From Candidatus Hinthialibacter antarcticus (lineage in GTDB: Bacteria; Hinthialibacterota; Hinthialibacteria; Hinthialibacterales; Hinthialibacteraceae): DNA of 64,000 nt. This document shows positions 25,422 through 33,040 of this stretch, piece by piece. The stretch's first letter is position 1, and each line of letters starts with the position of its first letter. Under the pieces are notes generated by a model, which was not told the DNA's origin, did no database searches, and saw nothing but the letters and a program-made list of their open reading frames with translations. Both the position numbers and the translations under genes were made by a program. The stretch spans positions 1 through 64,000 of the forward strand of contig JAVCCE010000039.1 of the NCBI GenBank assembly GCA_030765645.1, in the 5' to 3' direction.

Positions 25422-28400
25422 TTAAATTTCTGACAGATAGAACCTCGCCCAGTTGTTATAAATATCACGTCCAACAACTTGTTCGAGAGCCTCTTTCGCT
25501 TTTTCGTGATTTCCCTTGCCGAGATATCCCAATGCCATCAGATAGAGCGCGTTCGACTCACGCATCGACGGGCTTTCTCCCTCGCCAAATTTTGCAAAGA
25601 AATCGACGTCTTCTGATGAGCCAAGTGTTTTTTCACCGGCTTCAATCATCTCGTCAAAACATTTGGAGGCATTCTCTTCGTCGCCTAATGCGCGGTTCGC
25701 CAAGCCTTGGTAATAGGAATATTGCCTTGGCTCCCGGATATTTGTTGCAAGTGATTTATTGAAGTAAGCCTCTGTTTTTTGCTCATCGCCAAGCGCTTGA
25801 TAGGCAAGCCCGGTGTAATAGAAAATTTGCGGGTCGCGATCATAGTTACGGTTGCGGCCCATTTGATGATTTTCGGGATATTCATCCGCCGCGAGGAAAT
25901 CTTCAAGCGCTTTTGCAAACTCGCCCTGCTTGTATCGCTCGACGCCGCGCAGCATGTGTGCATCCGTATAAGTATCATGAAGTCGGCGATTGCCTTCCTG
26001 GATGTGGAAGTAGTAGTCATCTAAATATTGGATCGCCTTGTCGTATTGCTCGCCCTGCACCAACGCAATAATGGCGCGGGTCAACGCCGATTCATTTTTT
26101 GCGACCACCTCATGGTTTGCTTCGAGAATTTGAATGCGCGTTTCGACTGGCGCCAGGTTGCCTTCATATAATTTGTCGAGTTCATAGTAATAGCGCGGGT
26201 CGAGCGGGTTGTGCTGAATCGCGGTTTCATAACTTGCGATTGCCTGGCCAAAATCGCGGTTAACGTCATAGTACGCCCACCCCAGGTTGCGGTGAGCAAT
26301 CGCCAACGCCGACTCATACTGCACCGCCTTCCGCCACATTTCGATTGCTTGTATCGGTTGCAAATCGAATAACAAATTACCCAAATAATAGTACGCCCGG
26401 CTATCTTGCGGGTTCGTCTCAATCGCAAATTGCAAAACGCGGATCGTCTCTAAACGATAAGGGAAGCAGTAATCCGTCGGGCTTTTCCGGGCGAGTTCAA
26501 GTTGTTGAATCGCTTTCTTTTCATTGCCGCTCAAGTGGCTAAGAAAAGCCAAAGTATAATGAACCGTCGGGTAATCGCTTAAGCCTTCAACTTCAGAATC
26601 TACGGCGAGCGTTAAAATTTTCTCCGCGTCATCGCTTAGCCCTGCATTCATGTAATCCTGCGCGAGTTCCAGATACGATTCAGGATCATCCTTGAGAATG
26701 CGCGCCAACTCGACCTGATCACTTTGACTGGCTTGTTGATCTCCGCGACGCGCAAGCGCTCGTTCGTTCCAGGCGAGAAAATCTAACGGGTCAATGCGCA
26801 ATGCGCGTTCGGTGCTTCTTACAGCGCGGCGGGGTTGCTTGAGTTGTCTCTGTAACGCACTTTTGAGGCCAAGCGCTTTGGTATTAAGCGTGTTTACTTC
26901 GAGGCTTTGATCAATCAAAGCAAGCGCTTCGGCATAATTACCGCGCAGGCTTTCAATCTGCGCCAAGTTAAAATACGCCGCGCCGCGAAATTCATAATCC
27001 CAAACGGCGCGATAGAGGTTCTCATACGCGTCGTCAAGTTTGCCTTGCTTCTGCTGGACTAATCCTAATTGATAGTAGGCCTCGCAATCACGCGGGCGGG
27101 TATAGTTCTTAGAAATGCGCTCGACCGCTTTTGAGAAGTAAGCCTCGGCTTCTTCATAGATTCCCCGTCGCGCCGCATCCAACCCCATCTGAATATTCGA
27201 CCGCGAATCGAGCGGGTCGCGTTTTAGCGCTTCTTTAAAATACTCAGTCGGATCTAAGCGGGCGTTATGAAACTGCTTGATGCGCAATCCCGTCAGATAC
27301 AATTCTTCAACAGATTCGATTTTATCCGGGTCCTGCGGCGGTTCGACGGTTTTAGGCCGTTCATCAGGAACGTCTAATTTCACTGGAGAGTATTCAACGA
27401 GTTTTTGTCCGCCCTGCGTTATTAGCGAGACAACAATGTCTTCTTCTTTGGCGCCTTGCGGCATCTCGATGATTTCTTTAAACGGCTTGGCGGGCGATAC
27501 GTCAATTGGTTTGTAGCGTATGTTTTTGCCGCTAATTCGAAGCGATAGCATGACATCACGATGATGCTCGGTTGTGTTAATTCTAAGATGAATTTGATTA
27601 TCCGAATTGACTTCGAGATTGACCGCCGCGTGTTGGTTTGCTGATTTCACGCCGCCGATTTCACGTAACGGATACCAAGTCTGCACCGCCTCTTTGACTT
27701 CGTAGGGTTTGATCCAGCTGTAATCCGGTTGATTGTCTGAATACGCGCCCGCCATTAATTCCGCATAAGGACCGTCAGCATCCGTCAACACTTGGGTATC
27801 CCACATGCTGCCTTCCGGGCCCGGGCCCCATTCCCACAGTTTGGCGCCTTTTACGATATGTGGGTTGGCGACGTGGACAACGCCCGCATCTTGCCCATGG
27901 TCATAGCCGCCCAGAAAGCCCTCTTTGAGATCATGCGCAAAAATCGAGACCGGGTTGGGATGGTTCTTCCACCAGCTTAAATCGACGCCATCATAATCAA
28001 CGCCGCGATAGCGTGTACGTCCAATCGGCCAGTGGACGAATTCATTTTTCGAATGATAAACGCCGTACTCTGTCGACGGTGGGAAGAAGACTTGATAATC
28101 GTCGTTGACATGGGTCGCCACATTCGCCCAATACAAAATCGAGTTCGTCGTATCCGTGCGGTTATACATACGGATTTTGGCTTCAATTCTCGAACTGCCA
28201 GGGAACAACGAAATGCCGATGCTCCATTTCATGCGGTGGCGCGGCTCGATCTCGCCGAACCAGATGGTCTTGCTGCCGTCGTTATTTTCAACTAACCGAT
28301 AATTCATCGGCATAAAGGTCGATGCGCGGTGATGATGAAAGACACACCACTCGATTCCGCCCGACACCCAAGCGCCCAACATACCGATTTGCGAGGGCTT

Positions 28401-28775
28401 TATCACATGTTGACGGTAGAACAACTCATACCCGTTGGTCTTGTCAGTCGCATAAAACAAACGCCCGCCCATCTCAGGCAAGACGCACAATTTGATATAT
28501 TCATTCTCAAGATAGAGCGCGTTGTAAGTTTGTTCTTCTTTCTGGTTCGACAACGATTCCTGCAAAGGATACGGGTAGATGACCTTGCTGGCGCCCTGAT
28601 AGGAAAGCGGCTTGCGAAACATCGGGTTCACGTCATCTTCGCCAGTGAGATACGTCGGCAAAACCAACGGCTCTTCCCAGATTTTTACGGAACCGTTCTG
28701 TGCGGCGCCCCACTGCGCCATGAAGCAAAACAGCAAACCGAATGCGATAGAAAAGCGATAACGTGAATTCAACAT
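25422..28775 (-). CDS. Secreted DUF5107 domain protein with a long TPR array
   Basis: The protein has about 1117 residues. A signal peptide (FSIAFGLLFCFMAQW, cleavage near GAAQ) is followed by a DUF5107-type domain in roughly residues 40-400, recognisable by LPEMGGRLFYATDKT and GGIEWCVFHHHR; this resembles the galactose-mutarotase-like fold, suggesting sugar binding. From about residue 480 onward lie many TPR units, for example AYYQLGLVQQKQGKLDDAY and AYYYLGNLLFDLQPIQAIE. The ATG at 28775 is chosen because GGGGAG lies seven bases upstream; the frame extends to 28811. It likely binds glycans or partner proteins in the periplasm. No enzymatic activity is claimed. Confidence 0.85.
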   Translation of the reverse strand: MLNSRYRFSIAFGLLFCFMAQWGAAQNGSVKIWEEPLVLPTYLTGEDDVNPMFRKPLSYQGASKVIYPYPLQESLSNQKEEQTYNALYLENEYIKLCVLPEMGGRLFYATDKTNGYELFYRQHVIKPSQIGMLGAWVSGGIEWCVFHHHRASTFMPMNYRLVENNDGSKTIWFGEIEPRHRMKWSIGISLFPGSSRIEAKIRMYNRTDTTNSILYWANVATHVNDDYQVFFPPSTEYGVYHSKNEFVHWPIGRTRYRGVDYDGVDLSWWKNHPNPVSIFAHDLKEGFLGGYDHGQDAGVVHVANPHIVKGAKLWEWGPGPEGSMWDTQVLTDADGPYAELMAGAYSDNQPDYSWIKPYEVKEAVQTWYPLREIGGVKSANQHAAVNLEVNSDNQIHLRINTTEHHRDVMLSLRISGKNIRYKPIDVSPAKPFKEIIEMPQGAKEEDIVVSLITQGGQKLVEYSPVKLDVPDERPKTVEPPQDPDKIESVEELYLTGLRIKQFHNARLDPTEYFKEALKRDPLDSRSNIQMGLDAARRGIYEEAEAYFSKAVERISKNYTRPRDCEAYYQLGLVQQKQGKLDDAYENLYRAVWDYEFRGAAYFNLAQIESLRGNYAEALALIDQSLEVNTLNTKALGLKSALQRQLKQPRRAVRSTERALRIDPLDFLAWNERALARRGDQQASQSDQVELARILKDDPESYLELAQDYMNAGLSDDAEKILTLAVDSEVEGLSDYPTVHYTLAFLSHLSGNEKKAIQQLELARKSPTDYCFPYRLETIRVLQFAIETNPQDSRAYYYLGNLLFDLQPIQAIEMWRKAVQYESALAIAHRNLGWAYYDVNRDFGQAIASYETAIQHNPLDPRYYYELDKLYEGNLAPVETRIQILEANHEVVAKNESALTRAIIALVQGEQYDKAIQYLDDYYFHIQEGNRRLHDTYTDAHMLRGVERYKQGEFAKALEDFLAADEYPENHQMGRNRNYDRDPQIFYYTGLAYQALGDEQKTEAYFNKSLATNIREPRQYSYYQGLANRALGDEENASKCFDEMIEAGEKTLGSSEDVDFFAKFGEGESPSMRESNALYLMALGYLGKGNHEKAKEALEQVVGRDIYNNWARFYLSEI

Positions 28776-29086
28776 GATGAGGCTCCCCTTCTTGTATGAA
28801 ATGCTACTCACTATTTTTCATATTTCTCGATGAATGGATAGGCCAAATATCAATTATTGTGGTTCATCCGGTAAGTGAGTACCTACATTGATGGATGGTC
28901 ATGATTTTGATTACGAAAACATATCCCGGCGTATCAATAATTGACAAACCAAATCAGGCATGGGTGCAACTCTGGGAGCGCCTGTGCAAGCGGTCTTAAA
29001 ACCCGAAATCATTTATGGTAAATTGGGTGTTGGCTGCAACTCAATCGTTGCGCCGCATTCATCATTCTATGAAAAGAGGCATCGTA
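28776..29086. other. Divergent intergenic region with a partial palindromic element
   Basis: This 311-bp gap separates two genes read in opposite directions, so promoters for both must lie here or upstream of the first genes. I see no convincing -35/-10 pair. TTGACA at 28941 has no matching -10 at the right distance. The right third carries the truncated copy of the dispersed palindromic element (28957-29005). Confidence 0.5.
28957..29005 (+). repeat. Dispersed palindromic element, truncated copy D
   Basis: The left half of the element, beginning GGCATGGGTGCAACTCTGGG, is nearly identical to copy A at 47931, but the right arm that would pair with it is lost or strongly changed after the central CCCG. 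The 12 bases TTGACAAACCAA upstream (28941-28952) also match those upstream of copy A (47916-47927), so the conserved unit extends beyond the palindrome in these two copies. Confidence 0.75.
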
Positions 29087-29803
29087 ATGTTACGCACCAT
29101 CAAAACATCATTCATTCTTACCTCACTCGCTTTGATTCTTACAATGAACGCTGTTCAGGCGGCGGACGACGGCTTTGCTCCGTTGTTTAACGGCAAAGAT
29201 TTATCGAATTGGGAGCAACACGGCGGTGAAGCGGTTTATACCATTGAAGACGGCGCCATTGTTGGAACCTCCGTCCCAAAAACGTCGAACAGTTTTCTCT
29301 GCACCAAGAAAATGTATTCTGATTTCATCCTTGAAGTGGAATATATAGTTGATCCAAAACTCAACTCCGGCATCCAGATCCGCAGCAACGTCTATGACGA
29401 AGACAAAGTGTATGAATACAAAGATGCTGACGGAAAACTCCAAAAGAAAAAAGTCAACGCTGGCCGCGTCCACGGCTATCAAGTTGAGATCGACCCCGCC
29501 CCGCGCGCTTGGTCAGCAGGCATCTATGACGAAGGCCGCCGCGGCTGGCTCTACAACCTGGAAGGCGATAAAAACGCTAAAGCCCGCGCCGCCTTCAAAC
29601 AAAATGAATGGAACCATTATCGCATCGAATGCAAAGGCGACTCACTCAAAACCTGGATCAACGGCGTAGCCGCCGCTGACCTGAAAGACGACATGACCCC
29701 GACCGGCTTCATCGCATTGCAGGTTCACGGAATCGGCGACAGTCAAGAAAAAGCCGGGACGCAAATCCGTTGGCGAAATATCAAAATCAAAGAACTCAAA
29801 TAA
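29087..29803 (+). CDS. Secreted DUF1080 (3-keto-disaccharide hydrolase-like) protein
   Basis: The 238-residue protein has a signal peptide (FILTSLALILTMNAVQA) and one DUF1080 domain: LFNGKDLSNWEQHGG at the start, SGIQIRSNVY, GYQVEIDP and FIALQVHG. This family has a concanavalin-like fold and includes enzymes that cleave 3-keto-glycosides. The ATG at 29087 is preferred to the ATG at 29015 because GAGG precedes it by seven bases and the signal peptide begins there. It lies 49 bp upstream of a Tat-exported Gfo/Idh/MocA oxidoreductase, a common pairing that suggests oxidation of a glycoside to its 3-keto form and then hydrolysis outside the cytoplasm. The substrate is unknown. Confidence 0.88.
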   Translation: MLRTIKTSFILTSLALILTMNAVQAADDGFAPLFNGKDLSNWEQHGGEAVYTIEDGAIVGTSVPKTSNSFLCTKKMYSDFILEVEYIVDPKLNSGIQIRSNVYDEDKVYEYKDADGKLQKKKVNAGRVHGYQVEIDPAPRAWSAGIYDEGRRGWLYNLEGDKNAKARAAFKQNEWNHYRIECKGDSLKTWINGVAAADLKDDMTPTGFIALQVHGIGDSQEKAGTQIRWRNIKIKELK

Positions 29804-29852
29804 TGTTCGCCCATGTAATCGCGTTTCACCGAACCAACGAAAGCAAAAAACA

Positions 29853-31163
29853 ATGACGACAAAAAACAGTAATCATCCAGTCAACCGTCGACAAATCTTA
29901 AAAACGGGCGCTGCGGCGACAGCGGGGCTTTGGATCACCTCAGGGTTGTACGCGGCAAACGCACAGTCGCCGAATGACAAACTCAACATCGGCGTGATCG
30001 GCATCGGCGGCCAAGGCCGCGCCAACCTGAACGCGGTCGCGCATGAAAATATCGTGGCGCTCTGCGACGTCGACGACGAACGCGCCGGCGACGCCTATGA
30101 TAAGCATCGCCAGGCGAAGAAGTATTTCGATTACCGGACGATGCTCGACGAGATGGGAAACCAGATTGACGCGGTCGTTGTCAGCACGCCCGACCATACC
30201 CATTTTCATCCTGCCATGGCGGCGATGGATATGGGAAAGCACCTCTATTGTGAAAAACCGATGGCGCACTCTATCTCTGAAATTCGCGCCATGACCGATC
30301 TCGCAAAGAAAAACAAACTGGCGACGCAGTTAGGCGTCCAGCGTCACACCATCCCGAATGTTCATCGCGTAGTTGAGATCATCCAATCGGGCGCCATCGG
30401 CGAAGTGCGCGAGATCTATTCCAAACTGGGCGGCGACCGCGGTATGCCCGCCGTCCCGACCGAATTCCCGCCTGTACCCAAACACCTCAAGTGGGACCTG
30501 TGGCTTGGCCCGACAAAAGAACGTAAATACAGCCCCGAATATTGCCCTTACAAATGGCGCTTCTGGTGGGATTTTGGCACTGGAGAAACCGGCAACTGGG
30601 GCTGCCATATTCTCGACATCCCCTATTGGGCGCTAAAACTCGAACACTGCAATAAGGTGTCTGCCTGGGGGCCGGAGCTCGATAAAGACCGCACGCCGAA
30701 AGAACTCTCCATGAAATATGAGTTCCCCGCGAGAGGCGACCTGCCGCCTGTGACCTTACATTGGGTTCACACAACGAAACCAATCAAGTCATTACAGGAA
30801 CGCGGCATCCCGCAAGACGGCAACAATATTTTTGTCGGATCAAAAGGCACTTTAGTGTGCGGCTTTGACAAGCGCAAACTCTACCCTGAAAATAAATTCG
30901 CTGATTACAACGAACCCGCACCGAGCATTGCCGATTCACCCGGCTTCCGTCAGGAATGGATCAACGCGTGTAAAGGCGGCGAGACCGCGACATGCAACTT
31001 TGACTATAGCGGGCCGATGGCGGAGACCGTCATTCTCGGCAACACCGCTTACCGCGCCCAAAAAGATTTTGAATGGCAATCAAAAACGATGACGGCAGTA
31101 GGCGCGCCGTCAGCCGAGCCATTTTTGCGTCCGACGTTTCGTAAAGGGTGGCCTCAAGTATGA
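29853..31163 (+). CDS. Tat-exported Gfo/Idh/MocA-family oxidoreductase
   Basis: The 436-residue protein starts with a twin-arginine signal (NRRQILKTGAAATAG) and a hydrophobic stretch ending near YAANA. The Rossmann domain shows IGVIGIGGQGRANL, and the catalytic lysine motif is CEKPMAH. WDFGTGETGNWGCHILDIP is typical of the large planctomycete-type subgroup. Such enzymes keep NAD(P) tightly bound and are folded before Tat export, as in glucose-fructose oxidoreductase. The gene follows the DUF1080 gene, with which it probably cooperates, and converges with a sulfatase gene whose stop lies 5 bp away. Glycoside 3-oxidation is the inferred reaction. Confidence 0.9.
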   Translation: MTTKNSNHPVNRRQILKTGAAATAGLWITSGLYAANAQSPNDKLNIGVIGIGGQGRANLNAVAHENIVALCDVDDERAGDAYDKHRQAKKYFDYRTMLDEMGNQIDAVVVSTPDHTHFHPAMAAMDMGKHLYCEKPMAHSISEIRAMTDLAKKNKLATQLGVQRHTIPNVHRVVEIIQSGAIGEVREIYSKLGGDRGMPAVPTEFPPVPKHLKWDLWLGPTKERKYSPEYCPYKWRFWWDFGTGETGNWGCHILDIPYWALKLEHCNKVSAWGPELDKDRTPKELSMKYEFPARGDLPPVTLHWVHTTKPIKSLQERGIPQDGNNIFVGSKGTLVCGFDKRKLYPENKFADYNEPAPSIADSPGFRQEWINACKGGETATCNFDYSGPMAETVILGNTAYRAQKDFEWQSKTMTAVGAPSAEPFLRPTFRKGWPQV

Positions 31164-31167
31164 TGAG

Positions 31168-32634
31168 TTATGATTGAGAAGAATAATCCTTCCCATTCAT
31201 ACTATTGACAACTGATATCATCCACTGTTCGAGCGAAGTCTTCATTGGCTTCGCTCGTTCTTTTTGCTGAGCAATAACATTTTTCGCTTCTAACGGGTCG
31301 TCATGTAGGTTGTACAATTCAAACTTCACGGATGAATCTTTGTTTTGAATCCGATGGAGTTTCCACGGCCAATCTAACCAGGCGGAATGTCCGGGGAACG
31401 TATTATCGGGATATTGCGTTTTGATTTCCGCCGCGTCTAAACGCAACCTGCTAACTTGGCTAATTTGGCTCCCGCTTTGTTGCGACTTCAACAATTCCGG
31501 CATCCACTCACGGCTAGGCGTACGTACGCCTTTAGAGGGGTAACTCCAAAAACCAATCGGTGGACGTTCAAATTTTTCTCCTTGAAAGAGAGACGCTAAA
31601 CTGACTCCATCCAGTGGAGGTTGATTGGGTAAATCAACGCCTGTGATATCAAGCAAGGTTGGGTAGATATCGCTGGTGGAACATGGAATGGATGTTTGTT
31701 GCGGCGCCTTGATTTTACCTGGCCATTCGACAATTGCAGGGACGCGTAATCCGCCTTCATAGATTTGGGCTTTGTGCCCGCGCCCGCCCGTACTGCCATG
31801 TTTGGGCAAGCCGCCATTGTCGCTGCAATACCACAGCAGCGTATCCTGATGAATATTCTTTTCCCGAATCTGATTGCGCAACTTTCCAAACGCGCGGTCC
31901 ATGCCCGTAATTTCACCGAGAAAATGTTGATACGATTCCTCTTCGTCTTTATACAACTCGCGGTCGCGCTCAATTGCCTCGTGCGGTAAATGAGGTGAAC
32001 CAAACCAGACGACAGCGAGAAAAGGCTGATCATTCTTTGAATGGCGCTCAATGAACTCAAGCGCCGCATCAACAATCAACATCGAACTTTCGCCCTTGGT
32101 TTGAATCGCGTTGCCTTCGCGGCTCATCACGGCATCGTTGTCATAAAAATTGGGAGCAGAGAGCCATTCATCAAAGCCGCTTGCGCCAGGATTCACGGGG
32201 CTTCCCTTCTGCACGGAACCAAGATGCCATTTACCAAAATGCCCGGTTACATACCCAGCCGACTTTAACGCTTCGGCAATCGTAATTTCTTGAGGCCGCA
32301 ACGTGTTTCCCCATGAGAAGCAGCCGAAACGGTTTGGGTGCCTTCCCGTCATTACGCTGCCCCGGGTCGGAGAGCAGACAGGAGCGGCGGCATAAAATTG
32401 CTCAAAGCGCAGCCCTTCTTTTGCGAATGAATCAAAATTAGGCGTGTGGAGAAGCGGATGTCCATTATACGCCATGTCGCCCCAACCCTGGTCGTCTGCC
32501 ATACAGAGAATGATATTCGGGCGCTCTGGCGGGTTCGCGTTGCTGATTTGGTGAACGCCAAATAGGGTTGCGCTCGCACCGAGTGCGGTCGATTGTAGAA
32601 AACTGCGCCGATTGTTCTTCATCGCATCATCCAT
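31168..32634 (-). CDS. Tat-exported sulfatase (arylsulfatase A-like)
   Basis: This protein of about 488 residues carries a Tat-like signal (NNRRSFLQSTALGASA) and the N-terminal sulfatase core NIILCMADDQGWGDM with metal-binding Asp residues. The formylglycine site is CSPTRG at Cys87. GHFGKWHLG and CSDNGG are further family motifs. It removes sulfate esters from an organic substrate, probably a glycan, outside the cytoplasm. A formylglycine-generating enzyme is required and is not in this window. The ATG at 32634 is chosen since GGGGAA lies six bases upstream, although the frame is open to 32712. Its 5' end is 89 bp from a divergent monooxygenase gene. Confidence 0.92.
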   Translation of the reverse strand: MDDAMKNNRRSFLQSTALGASATLFGVHQISNANPPERPNIILCMADDQGWGDMAYNGHPLLHTPNFDSFAKEGLRFEQFYAAAPVCSPTRGSVMTGRHPNRFGCFSWGNTLRPQEITIAEALKSAGYVTGHFGKWHLGSVQKGSPVNPGASGFDEWLSAPNFYDNDAVMSREGNAIQTKGESSMLIVDAALEFIERHSKNDQPFLAVVWFGSPHLPHEAIERDRELYKDEEESYQHFLGEITGMDRAFGKLRNQIREKNIHQDTLLWYCSDNGGLPKHGSTGGRGHKAQIYEGGLRVPAIVEWPGKIKAPQQTSIPCSTSDIYPTLLDITGVDLPNQPPLDGVSLASLFQGEKFERPPIGFWSYPSKGVRTPSREWMPELLKSQQSGSQISQVSRLRLDAAEIKTQYPDNTFPGHSAWLDWPWKLHRIQNKDSSVKFELYNLHDDPLEAKNVIAQQKERAKPMKTSLEQWMISVVNSMNGKDYSSQS

Positions 32635-32723
32635 TTTCGCTTCCCCTTTGCCTTGCCCATTCACAGTGAATTCGTTATTTATATTGCGTTGTCTAATTTC
32701 ACCCGAAATCAACGGAGAAAAAA

Positions 32724-33029
32724 ATGTACGTTGTATGCGTAACAGTTTATGTTGTTCCTGGAAAAGAAAACGAGTTCATTGAAGCCACATCGCTCAATCA
32801 CAAAGGAACCCGCCAAGAGCCGGGCAACCTGCGCTTTGATGTGCTTCAAGCCAATGATGACCCGGCGCGTTTTTTTCTCTATGAAGCCTATCGTAGTGAA
32901 GATGACTTCAAAGCACACCAACAGACCAACCACTATCTCACCTGGCGCGAGACCGTCCAGGATTGGATGGCGAAAAAACGCGAAGGCGTCAAACACACCA
33001 GCCTCTTCCCGACTGACGGCGACTGGTAA
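32724..33029 (+). CDS. Antibiotic biosynthesis monooxygenase (ABM) domain protein, LsrG-like
   Basis: The 101-residue protein consists of one ABM-type ferredoxin-like domain: YVVCVTVYVVPGKENEF, then REPGNLRFDVLQ and FFLYEAYRSEDDFKAHQQT with the conserved His. LsrG, YgiN and similar small dimeric enzymes act on autoinducer-2 phosphate or quinols, so the substrate is open. GGAG six bases upstream supports the ATG. It is transcribed divergently from the sulfatase and converges with the glycoside-hydrolase-like gene 11 bp away. It is cytosolic: no signal peptide is seen. Confidence 0.85.
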   Translation: MYVVCVTVYVVPGKENEFIEATSLNHKGTRQEPGNLRFDVLQANDDPARFFLYEAYRSEDDFKAHQQTNHYLTWRETVQDWMAKKREGVKHTSLFPTDGDW

Positions 33030-33040
33030 GTCAACTTGGG

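Noticed and set aside
28941-28952. TTGACA as a promoter for the DUF1080 gene
   Set aside because: No -10 lies 15-19 bases downstream. The same bases precede copy A, where no plus-strand gene follows, so it is better explained as part of the repeat.
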